From an uncultured Pelagibacteraceae bacterium (GTDB taxonomy: Bacteria; Pseudomonadota; Alphaproteobacteria; Pelagibacterales; Pelagibacteraceae), in NCBI GenBank assembly GCA_902601235.1, contig CACKMG010000004.1:1-54755 (forward strand): DNA of 54,755 bases, in the 5' to 3' direction. A program made the position numbers and the translations under genes. Positions 24,936 to 32,816 of the stretch are shown here, in pieces. Under the pieces are notes generated by a model. That model saw nothing but the letters and a program-made list of their open reading frames with translations. It was not told where the DNA came from and ran no database searches. Position 1 is the first letter of the stretch. Each line of letters opens with the position of its first letter.

Positions 24936-24963
24936 ATTATAAAATTAATTGTATTTTTGTAAA
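24936..24963 (-). promoter_or_regulatory. Candidate sigma70-type promoter for the 24903-20629 operon
   Basis: On the minus strand TTTACA (24963-24958) is followed after 16 bp by TATAAT (24941-24936), a full -10 consensus with a good -35. The predicted start of transcription would leave a leader of about 25 bases before the ATG at 24903. The gap is the 88-bp divergent region shared with pseB. In DNA this A+T-rich chance matches are common, so the call rests on the combination of both boxes, correct spacing and position. Confidence 0.45.
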
Positions 24964-24991
24964 GTTTAAATTAATTCAATACTTTAACATT

Positions 24992-25969
24992 ATGAAAAAA
25001 ATTTACTTTATAACTGGTGGCACAGGTTCTTTTGCAAAAAAACTTATCAAATATCTGTTAAAAAATAGACTTTCAAAAAAAATAATTATTTATAGTAGAG
25101 ATGAGTATAAACAACTACAATTAAAAGAGGATAATTTAATTAATAAAAATTTATCTCAAATAAGATTTTTGATTGGTGATGTTAGAGACGAACATAGATT
25201 GAATTTTGCAATACAAGAAAATATTGATACTGTTATTCATACCGCAGCAATGAAGCAAGTACCTGCAACTGAATATAATCCATTTGAAGCAATCAAAACA
25301 AATATTCTTGGAGCTCAAAATCTTATTCAATCATGCATTAACAAAAACATTAAAAAAATAATTGCCTTAAGTACCGATAAAGCTGCGGCACCAATAAATT
25401 TATATGGGGCAACAAAACTCACATCAGATAAATTATTTATTAATGCCAATTTCTATAAAGGAAAATCAAGAAGCAAGTTCTCAGTTGTTAGATATGGAAA
25501 TGTTATGGGTAGTAGAGGATCTGTTATACCTCTTTTCCTGAGTCAAAAAAAAGAAAATAAAATTTTTACTGTTACTGATAAGGAAATGACTAGATTTAAT
25601 ATTACGCTTAAAGAATCTGTTGAATTTGTCGTAAAATGTGAAAAAATGATGAATGGGGGAGAAATTTTTGTTCCAAAAATTCCATCATATAAAATATTGG
25701 ACCTATTAAACTCCATTTCCCATAAACCAAAGTACAAATTAATAGGTATTAGAGCTGGAGAAAAACTACATGAAGAATTAATAACCGATAGCGACTCTTT
25801 AAATACTCAAGAATTTAAGAATTACTTTATAATTCATTCTTCATATAAGAAAAATAAGTTAAAATATAAAAAGATATTTTCTTATAATAGCAAAGATAAC
25901 AAAAATTTTTTAACTCCAAAAGAGTTAATGATTTTGATTAAAAAAAATAAAGATGATTTTGAAATTTAA
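24992..25969 (+). CDS. pseB: UDP-GlcNAc 4,6-dehydratase (inverting)
   Basis: This is a 325-aa extended SDR enzyme. It dehydrates and inverts UDP-GlcNAc to UDP-2-acetamido-2,6-dideoxy-arabino-hex-4-ulose, the first step to pseudaminic acid. The NADP loop ITGGTGSFAKKL lies at residues 7-18. TAAMKQVPATEYNPFEAIKTN and LSTDKAAAPINLYGATKL (Asp/Lys and Tyr-x-x-x-Lys catalytic residues) follow. VRYGNVMGSRGSVIPLF and the late RAGEKLHEELI are diagnostic of PseB. It starts a ten-gene plus-strand run and is followed 21 bp later by pseC. Confidence 0.92.
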   Translation: MKKIYFITGGTGSFAKKLIKYLLKNRLSKKIIIYSRDEYKQLQLKEDNLINKNLSQIRFLIGDVRDEHRLNFAIQENIDTVIHTAAMKQVPATEYNPFEAIKTNILGAQNLIQSCINKNIKKIIALSTDKAAAPINLYGATKLTSDKLFINANFYKGKSRSKFSVVRYGNVMGSRGSVIPLFLSQKKENKIFTVTDKEMTRFNITLKESVEFVVKCEKMMNGGEIFVPKIPSYKILDLLNSISHKPKYKLIGIRAGEKLHEELITDSDSLNTQEFKNYFIIHSSYKKNKLKYKKIFSYNSKDNKNFLTPKELMILIKKNKDDFEI

Positions 25970-25990
25970 TTTTAAACTTTTTTATTTTAG

Positions 25991-27142
25991 ATGATAAATT
26001 ATGGTAAACACAGTATTTCAACAGAGGATGTTGAGTCTGTAAAAAAAACACTTAAAAGTAATTTTTTAACCCAAGGCCCAGTTGTTCAAAGGTTTGAGAA
26101 AAAACTTTCTGAATATTTCAATTCTAAATATACATTAGCTGTATCAAGTGGAACAAGTGCCTTAAATATAGTTGCAAAAGTTCTCAATTGGAAAAAAAAT
26201 GACTCAGTGATTGTTTCTCCAATTACTTTTTTAGCAACAGCAAATTGTATAGAGAGAAGTGGAGCTAAACCAGTATTTGTGGATATAAATTTAGAAGATT
26301 ATTCTTTAGATATATCAAAATTAGAAAAAAAAATAAAAGATTTAAAAAAAAAATTAAAAGCAGTGATTGTTACTGACTATGCTGGACACCCTGCTGATTG
26401 GAAAAAAATTTATAGATTAAAAAAAAAATATAATTTCAAAGTTATTAATGATAATTGTCATGCAATTGGTTCATCAATTGATAATAATCGTGGATATGCA
26501 GTGAAATACGCAGATTTTTCAATTCTTAGTTTTCATCCAGTTAAAAGTATTACTACTGGTGAGGGTGGAGCTATATTAACTAATGATAAAAAATTTTTTC
26601 AAATGTCAAAAATTTTGAGATCACATGGAGTGGTAAGAGACCAAAAAAAAATAAAGAAAATAGGTAGATGGTATCATGAAATGAGAGAAATGGGTTCAAA
26701 CTATAGACTTTCAGATATTCAGGCAGCTTTGGGTTTAAGTCAATTGAAAAGAATTAGAAAGTTTGTTTTAAGAAGAAATTATATTGCTAAATATTATGAT
26801 AAAGTTTTTGGAGATAATGAATTTTTCACTATACCGAAAAAAAGAAAAAATATTTTTCACTCTTATCATTTATATCCATTACTTGTGAATTTTAATAAAA
26901 TAAAAAAGTCCAAAAAATTTATTTTTAAACAATTTCTTAAACATCAAATAAATTTACAAGTTCACTATATACCAATAAATACTCAGCCTTATTATAGAAA
27001 AAAGTATAAATTTGTAAAAAAAAACTTTCAAAATTCTTTAAAATTTTATGAAAAAGAGATTTCGATGCCAATATATTTTGACTTAACAAATAAACAATTA
27101 AATTATATCAAAAAGATATCCAAAAAGATTTTTAAATTTTGA
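25991..27142 (+). CDS. pseC: UDP-4-amino-4,6-dideoxy-N-acetyl-altrosamine transaminase
   Basis: This is a 383-aa DegT/DnrJ-family PLP aminotransferase. It starts with INYGKHSISTEDVESVKKTL, as PseC proteins do. It has SSGTSALNIVAKVL for PLP phosphate binding, VINDNCHAIG, and the Schiff-base Lys in SFHPVKSITTGEGG. MGSNYRLSDIQAALGLSQL and a C-terminal VHYIPINTQPYY complete the family pattern. It aminates C4 of the PseB product. The gene ends in TGATG, sharing bases with the ATG of the next glycosyltransferase. Confidence 0.92.
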   Translation: MINYGKHSISTEDVESVKKTLKSNFLTQGPVVQRFEKKLSEYFNSKYTLAVSSGTSALNIVAKVLNWKKNDSVIVSPITFLATANCIERSGAKPVFVDINLEDYSLDISKLEKKIKDLKKKLKAVIVTDYAGHPADWKKIYRLKKKYNFKVINDNCHAIGSSIDNNRGYAVKYADFSILSFHPVKSITTGEGGAILTNDKKFFQMSKILRSHGVVRDQKKIKKIGRWYHEMREMGSNYRLSDIQAALGLSQLKRIRKFVLRRNYIAKYYDKVFGDNEFFTIPKKRKNIFHSYHLYPLLVNFNKIKKSKKFIFKQFLKHQINLQVHYIPINTQPYYRKKYKFVKKNFQNSLKFYEKEISMPIYFDLTNKQLNYIKKISKKIFKF

Positions 27143-28242
27143 TGAAAATAGTATTTGACTCAAAAATTTTTTTTAGCCAAAGATTTGGTGGATCATCCAG
27201 ATATTATTTTAAATTATTTGAAAACTTAAACTTGTTAGATATAGACTCATTTATTGTGAGTCCATTAAATTATAATGAATATATAAAAAATTCTAAATTT
27301 AAAAAAAATATATATGGGATTAATTTTTCAAAAATAAAATTTATGGATCCTTTCTTTAATAAAATAGATAAAATTTTTACTGAATATTATACTAAAAAGA
27401 TCAAACCAGATATAATTCACACAACAGATTACTTTAAATCTAATTTAGATAAGATTAAACCCTTAGTGGTGACTGTCCATGATTTAACTCATGAAATTTA
27501 TTATCGTGAATATGGTAAAAATAAAGATTTTAGGCCTAAAGAAAGAATATTAGATTTGGCCGATTTTATTATATGTGTTTCACAAAATACAAAAAAAGAC
27601 TTGTTAAAATATTATCAAATTAATGAAAAGAAAATTAAAGTTATCTATCATGGTAATGATTTTGACAATATTAAGGAAAATCTTAAAAAAAAAGATATCA
27701 ATTTAAATTTCAAATATTTTTTGTATGTTGGTGGAAGAAAACGGTACAAAAATTTTTTTTCTATTATTGATGTTTTTAAAAAAAATAAGCAAATATACAA
27801 TGAATTTAAAATAATTTGCTTTGGCGGGGGTCAATTATTAAATTCTGAAAAAAAAATATTAACTGAAAAAAATATAGATTTAAGTAAGATTATTTGTTTT
27901 CCTGATCAAGACGACGAATTATTATTTGATTTATATAAAAATGCTACAGCTTTGATTTATCCTTCTTTGAATGAAGGTTTTGGAATGCCAATTTTAGAGG
28001 CAATGTCTTTAGGTTGCCCAGTTATTAGTAGCAATGCAAGTTCTCTACCAGAGGTATATGGGGAAGCAGCTTTAAGTTTTTGTCCATTATCACACAGTGA
28101 GCTTCTTGATAGTTTAGAAAAAATTGCTTTTGAAAGTGAATTGAGAAAAAAATTGATTACTTTGGGATTAAAACAAAGTTTAAAATTTTCGTGGAAAAAT
28201 TGTGCGAACGAAACTCTTTCAGTATATAAAAGATTGATTTAG
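27142..28242 (+). CDS. GT4-family glycosyltransferase
   Basis: This is a 366-aa GT-B retaining glycosyltransferase. VVTVHDLTHEIYY and ICVSQNTKKDLLKYYQI lie in the N-terminal domain. FLYVGGRKRYKNF opens the C-terminal domain. ALIYPSLNEGFGMPILEAMSLGCPVIS is the canonical E-G-F-G-x-P-x-x-E-A nucleotide-sugar site. I place the start at the ATG at 27142, which overlaps the pseC stop (TGATG); an in-frame TTG one codon earlier is less likely. The sugar transferred is unknown. Confidence 0.88.
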   Translation: MKIVFDSKIFFSQRFGGSSRYYFKLFENLNLLDIDSFIVSPLNYNEYIKNSKFKKNIYGINFSKIKFMDPFFNKIDKIFTEYYTKKIKPDIIHTTDYFKSNLDKIKPLVVTVHDLTHEIYYREYGKNKDFRPKERILDLADFIICVSQNTKKDLLKYYQINEKKIKVIYHGNDFDNIKENLKKKDINLNFKYFLYVGGRKRYKNFFSIIDVFKKNKQIYNEFKIICFGGGQLLNSEKKILTEKNIDLSKIICFPDQDDELLFDLYKNATALIYPSLNEGFGMPILEAMSLGCPVISSNASSLPEVYGEAALSFCPLSHSELLDSLEKIAFESELRKKLITLGLKQSLKFSWKNCANETLSVYKRLI

Positions 28243-28252
28243 GAATAATAAA

Positions 28253-29068
28253 ATGCATTTAAAAAAAATTAAAAGAGGAGGCTTAAGAGATAAAAAAATT
28301 TTTAAGCAAAACAGTTATTCAGAGCCTTTAATTACAATAATTACTGTTGTTTTAAATAATGATAAATATCTTCAAGAATGCTTAGACAGCCTTTATATTC
28401 AAAAATATAGAAATTACGAGCATATTATTATTGATGGCGGATCAACAGATAATACTTTAAAGATCTTAGAAAAAAATAATGATAAAATAGATTTATGGGT
28501 AAGTGAAAAAGATGAAGGTATTTATGATGCGTTTAATAAAGGAATGTCTTTTGCTAGGGGTCAATATATAGGTTTTTTGAATTCAGATGATATTTACTAC
28601 AGTGACAAAACATTAAATTATGTAATTGAGGCTTTTAATCAAAATCAACAAGCAGATTTTATTTTTGGACCAGTAAAAAAACACTGGGCACTTCTTTATG
28701 GCTATAAACCTTGGAAAATTTATTTTACTTGGGGTTTTTATAGCAGTCATTCCACTGGTTTTTTTATTAAAACTGATGCTGCAAAAAATGTTGGTGAATA
28801 TAACTTAAAATATAAATATTCATCAGATTATGATTATTTTTTTAGGATGATTGTAAAAAAAAAAATGATTGGTATCGGAGTTCAAAAGAATAAAATTTTT
28901 GGTATTTTTAGAAGAGGAGGGTTTTCAAGTAGAGTTAAATTTTTAGATCACTTTAAGGAGGAAATAGCAATACGAAATGATAATGGCCAGAATAAAATTA
29001 TTATTTTGTTCATTATAGTTTATAAGTGTATTAGGCATATTAATAAGATCATAAAAGATTTAAAATGA
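28253..29068 (+). CDS. GT2-family glycosyltransferase
   Basis: This is a 271-aa GT-A inverting glycosyltransferase. LITIITVVLNNDKYLQECLDS opens the domain at about residue 26. HIIIDGGSTDNTLKIL is the conserved DGGSTD, and VSEKDEGIYDAFNKG marks the WcaA-like subgroup. IGFLNSDDIYY holds the DxD-type metal site (here SDD). The first ~24 residues before the domain are Lys-rich. Its stop overlaps the next ATG by 4 bp (ATGA), so it is in an operon with the epimerase. Donor and acceptor unknown. Confidence 0.88.
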   Translation: MHLKKIKRGGLRDKKIFKQNSYSEPLITIITVVLNNDKYLQECLDSLYIQKYRNYEHIIIDGGSTDNTLKILEKNNDKIDLWVSEKDEGIYDAFNKGMSFARGQYIGFLNSDDIYYSDKTLNYVIEAFNQNQQADFIFGPVKKHWALLYGYKPWKIYFTWGFYSSHSTGFFIKTDAAKNVGEYNLKYKYSSDYDYFFRMIVKKKMIGIGVQKNKIFGIFRRGGFSSRVKFLDHFKEEIAIRNDNGQNKIIILFIIVYKCIRHINKIIKDLK

Positions 29069-30021
29069 AGATTTTAATTACAGGGTCAGCGGGATTTATT
29101 GGATTTAGTATGTGTGAGTATTTTTTAAAGAAAAAATATAGCGTTACTGGTATTGATAATTTTGATGATTACTATTCGGTAAAATTAAAAAAAAAAAGAA
29201 TAAATATATTAAAAAAACATAAAAATTTTATTTTTTTTGATATTGATTTGATGGATAAACTTCAGATCAAAAAAATTTTAAATAAGAATAATTTTACATT
29301 TATTTTCCATTTTGCCGCTCAAGCTGGAGTAAGATATTCCCAAAAAAATCCTCAAAAATATATAAATTCAAATATAATAAGTTTTATCAATTTGATGGAG
29401 AATATTAAATCAAGGAAATTAAAAAAGTTTTTTTATGCCTCATCGAGCTCAGTTTATGGTAATTCAAAAAAATTCCCATGCAATGAAAGTCAGGAATTGA
29501 AACCAATCAATATTTATTCTAAATCAAAAAAATTTAATGAAAAAATCGCATCTTATTATAGCAAAAAGTATAGAATAACTATGATTGGATTAAGATTTTT
29601 TACTATATTTGGAGAGTGGGGTAGACCTGACATGTTATTAATTAAAATGTTTGAGGCAATACGAAATAATGAAAAACTTCAAATTAATAATTATGGAAAT
29701 CATTCTCGAGATTTTACGTATATAGGAGATGTTAAAAAAATATTTGACAAATTATTAAATAAGAGAATTATTGGACATAAAATTTTTAATATTTGTTCCT
29801 CAAAACCTCTAAAAATACTAAATATTTGTAAAAATTTTAAAAATAAAAATTTGAAAATAAAAAAAATAGCCAAACATTCAGCAGATGTTTTAAAAACTTA
29901 TGGAGATAACAAGAAAATAAAAAATTTGACTTCTATAAAATTCGTGAATCAAATGAAAGAAATAAATAAATTGTACAATTGGTATAATAAAACTAACATG
30001 TATAGATACCTTGAAAAATAA
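29065..30021 (+). CDS. NAD-dependent sugar epimerase (UDP-glucuronate 4-epimerase-like)
   Basis: This is a 318-aa extended SDR protein. ILITGSAGFIGFSMCEYFL is the NAD loop. FAAQAGVRYSQKNPQKY is the hallmark of UDP-glucuronate 4-epimerases. YASSSSVYGN and IYSKSKKFNE (Tyr-x-x-x-Lys) form the catalytic site, and LRFFTIFGEWGRPDM is again typical of that branch. It would give UDP-galacturonate, or a related 4-epimer, for the glycan. The substrate is assigned by motif resemblance only. Its end overlaps the following aminotransferase start by 11 bp. Confidence 0.82.
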   Translation: MKILITGSAGFIGFSMCEYFLKKKYSVTGIDNFDDYYSVKLKKKRINILKKHKNFIFFDIDLMDKLQIKKILNKNNFTFIFHFAAQAGVRYSQKNPQKYINSNIISFINLMENIKSRKLKKFFYASSSSVYGNSKKFPCNESQELKPINIYSKSKKFNEKIASYYSKKYRITMIGLRFFTIFGEWGRPDMLLIKMFEAIRNNEKLQINNYGNHSRDFTYIGDVKKIFDKLLNKRIIGHKIFNICSSKPLKILNICKNFKNKNLKIKKIAKHSADVLKTYGDNKKIKNLTSIKFVNQMKEINKLYNWYNKTNMYRYLEK

Positions 30022-31117
30022 TTTTATACCTCTTTATAAACCATCAATTTCTTTAAAAGAAGTTAAAAACGTAAATACCTGTTTGAAAGATGGATGGATA
30101 TCATCAAAAGGTAAATTTGTTTCAAGTTTTGAGGCTTTATTTAAAAAAAAGTTTGGTTACAAATTTGCAACAGTAGCTACTAATGGCACTACTGCTTTAC
30201 ATTTAGCTTTGCTATCATTAAATATCAAACCAGGTGATGAAGTTATCGTACCTAATATTACATTTGTAGCCAGTGTAAACGCAATTTCATATGTTGGAGC
30301 TACACCAGTGTTAATTGATATAAATAAGAACACATGGTTAATGGATATTAATGAAATAAAAAAAAAAATTACAAAAAAAACTAAAGCAGTAATTTTAGTT
30401 CACTTATATGGATTTGCTTATAACTATAATGATATTCTAAGTTTAAAAAAAAATAATTTGAAAATTATAGAAGACTGTGCGGAAGCAATTGGTTCAAAAT
30501 ATGGAAATAAATATGTTGGATCGATAAGTGATGTAGCAACATTCAGCTTTTATGGAAATAAAACAATTACAACTGGAGAAGGTGGGATGGTTGTAACTGG
30601 AAATAAGGATATCTATAAAAAGATTGTTTTTTTAAAATCACAAGGATTAGATATTCATAAAGCTAATAATTTTTATAATCACGAAATGGTAGGGTATAAT
30701 TACAGGATGACAAATATTTGTGCATCAATAGGCTTAGCACAATTAAATAGAATTAACTCATTTATAAAACAAAAAAAATTAATTTTTGAGCAATATAAAA
30801 AATTTTTAAATAAAAATATTATATTTCAAGATCAAATAAAAAATACTATAAGCACGTATTGGTTAGTTACTATTTTAGTTAATAAAAATAAGACAAAAAA
30901 AAATTTAGAAAAATATTTAAAAAAAAATAACATTGAAACGAGACCAATTTTTACTCCAATGCATAAATTAAAAATGTACAGAAATATAAAAAAAAACTAT
31001 AAAAATTCAGAAAAAATTTATAAACAGGGCATCTCCTTACCCTCATACCCGGGTTTAAAACAAAAAGAAATCAAGTTTATATGTGATAAAATTAATAAAT
31101 TTTTAAAAAGAAATTAA
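30011..31117 (+). CDS. DegT/DnrJ/EryC1 sugar aminotransferase (perosamine-synthase-like)
   Basis: This is a 368-aa PLP enzyme. It has PLYKPSISLKEVKNVNTCLKDGWISS, TNGTTALHLALLSL, and IEDCAEAIGSKYGNK. The Lys that binds PLP sits in SFYGNKTITTGEGGM, the form found in GDP-perosamine synthases and relatives. It aminates a 4-keto sugar. The only start that leaves the conserved N-terminus intact is a TTG at 30011, inside the end of the epimerase gene. The window also holds gmd (51451), whose GDP-4-keto-6-deoxymannose product is the perosamine precursor. The two genes are 20 kb apart, so that link is only possible. A hexapeptide acetyltransferase follows at once and may acylate the new amino group. 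Confidence 0.85.
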   Translation: MKNNFIPLYKPSISLKEVKNVNTCLKDGWISSKGKFVSSFEALFKKKFGYKFATVATNGTTALHLALLSLNIKPGDEVIVPNITFVASVNAISYVGATPVLIDINKNTWLMDINEIKKKITKKTKAVILVHLYGFAYNYNDILSLKKNNLKIIEDCAEAIGSKYGNKYVGSISDVATFSFYGNKTITTGEGGMVVTGNKDIYKKIVFLKSQGLDIHKANNFYNHEMVGYNYRMTNICASIGLAQLNRINSFIKQKKLIFEQYKKFLNKNIIFQDQIKNTISTYWLVTILVNKNKTKKNLEKYLKKNNIETRPIFTPMHKLKMYRNIKKNYKNSEKIYKQGISLPSYPGLKQKEIKFICDKINKFLKRN

Positions 31118-31624
31118 ATGAATCATAATTTTTTATCAAAAAACAGATTAAAAAAATTAAAACTTAAATCTTTTGGAAAAAATATTAAAATTTCACCTAA
31201 TGTAACAATAATAGGATCAGAGAATATCCAGATGGGAGATAATGTAAGAATTGATGATTACACAATTATATCTGCAAAAGAAGGTTTTTTAAAACTTCAT
31301 TCTAATATTCATATCGGTGGACAAGGTTATCTTGGATGTGGCGGTGGAATAGAAATTAAAAGTGATGTTAATATAGCCCAAGGAGTAAAAATTTACTCAA
31401 AAATTAATGATTATCTTAGCGCAAAAAATAAAAATAAAATTATAAAAGGTTCAATCAAAATAGAAAGAAACGTTATATTAGGATCAAACGCTGTAATAAT
31501 TGGAAAAACTATTATTAAGGAAGGTACGACAGTTGGAGCATTATCTCTTGTAAAACAAAATTTAAATTCCTGGTCTGTTTATGCAGGTTGTCCTGTAAAG
31601 TTTATTAGAAAAAGAAAAAAATAA
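31118..31624 (+). CDS. Left-handed beta-helix (hexapeptide repeat) acetyltransferase
   Basis: This is a 168-aa protein with repeated hexapeptide turns: ISPNVTIIGSENIQMGDNV, VNIAQGVKIY and VILGSNAVIIGKTIIKEGTTVG. A typical WbbJ-like end follows (WSVYAGCPVKFI). It would transfer an acetyl group from acetyl-CoA to a sugar. The start ATG directly follows the aminotransferase stop, so N-acetylation of the amino sugar made by that enzyme is a likely role (inference from position). Confidence 0.87.
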   Translation: MNHNFLSKNRLKKLKLKSFGKNIKISPNVTIIGSENIQMGDNVRIDDYTIISAKEGFLKLHSNIHIGGQGYLGCGGGIEIKSDVNIAQGVKIYSKINDYLSAKNKNKIIKGSIKIERNVILGSNAVIIGKTIIKEGTTVGALSLVKQNLNSWSVYAGCPVKFIRKRKK

Positions 31625-31628
31625 ACTT

Positions 31629-32816
31629 ATGAAAAAACTTGTGATAATTACTTCGGGTGTCTATCCATCACAAGGAGTTTTAAATTTAATAAAATATATT
31701 TCATATAGTTTAATAAATAACAAAAATTTTGCAAAAAAATATGATTTAAAAATATTCGTTTTTGAAGAAAATTTATTTCTCAAATTTAAAAAAATTATAT
31801 ATAATTTTTATTTGACTATACGAAATTTTTTTTTTGAAGAAAAAAAAAGAATTCATAATTTTTCTAATTCTGCAAAAATTTTTTTAAAAGAGAACAATAA
31901 TATCAAGAATAAAATAGTTTTTTTTTCAAAAAATAATATCTATAAAAATTATTCACCAGATTTAGTTTTTCCAGTTCAAGATGCCAAAATAGAAAAAAAT
32001 TTTAAAACACTGGGTTATATTTATGATTTGCAACATATCGATTTACCAAAATTTTTTACTAAAACTGAGATAAAAAAAAGGAATCAAAATTTTAAACATC
32101 TAATTGATAATACAGATGGTATTTTAGTAAATTCTTTTTTTGTAAAGAAAGGAATACTAAAAAATTTCAAAATTAACAAAAAAAATTTAGAAGTAATTCC
32201 TTTTTTACCCTATTTATATGATCCAGCTTCTAAAATAAAAAAGGATATTAAAAAGAAATATAATCTAAAAAATAATTTCTTCATAATTTGTAATCATTTC
32301 TGGAAACATAAAAATCATCAAATAGCTTTTCAAGCTTTTAAAAATTTACAACTTCAAAATAAAAAATTTGATTTAGTTTGTACTGGTATTACAGAGGATA
32401 GTAGATTTCCTAATTATTTTGAGGATTTAAAAAAAAAATTTAATAAACAAATACTAGATAATAAAATAAAAATACTTAATTTGATTCCAAGATCAGATCA
32501 GCTTGAATTAATTAAAAATAGCTTAGGCGTAATCCAACCTTCTCTTTATGAAGGCGGGCCAGGTGGGTTTTCTTCATATGAAGCAATTTCATTAAAAAAA
32601 TGTTTAATAATTTCAGATTTAAAAATCAATAAAGAAATTAAATATAAAAATATTATTTTTTTTAAAAAAAACTCCTCAAAAGATTTAACAAAAAAATTAT
32701 TAATTGTACTTAATAAAAAAAAACAATTAAAAAAAAATCAAGATTTATCTAAAATTAATCAAAAGAAATTAGGTAATCATTTTTTAAAATTAATAGATAA
32801 AATCTTAAATGATTAA
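31629..32816 (+). CDS. GT4-family glycosyltransferase
   Basis: This is a 395-aa GT-B protein. The N-terminal half has LGYIYDLQHIDLPKFFT and GILVNSFFVKKGILKNF. The C-terminal half has FFIICNHFWKHKNHQIAFQAF and GVIQPSLYEGGPGGFSSYEAISL, the nucleotide-sugar loop with the E-G-x-P...E pattern. The DLQH and CNHFWKHKNH motifs are typical of a mannosyl/rhamnosyl transferase-like subgroup common in O-antigen loci. It overlaps the next acyltransferase by 8 bp. Confidence 0.85.
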   Translation: MKKLVIITSGVYPSQGVLNLIKYISYSLINNKNFAKKYDLKIFVFEENLFLKFKKIIYNFYLTIRNFFFEEKKRIHNFSNSAKIFLKENNNIKNKIVFFSKNNIYKNYSPDLVFPVQDAKIEKNFKTLGYIYDLQHIDLPKFFTKTEIKKRNQNFKHLIDNTDGILVNSFFVKKGILKNFKINKKNLEVIPFLPYLYDPASKIKKDIKKKYNLKNNFFIICNHFWKHKNHQIAFQAFKNLQLQNKKFDLVCTGITEDSRFPNYFEDLKKKFNKQILDNKIKILNLIPRSDQLELIKNSLGVIQPSLYEGGPGGFSSYEAISLKKCLIISDLKINKEIKYKNIIFFKKNSSKDLTKKLLIVLNKKKQLKKNQDLSKINQKKLGNHFLKLIDKILND

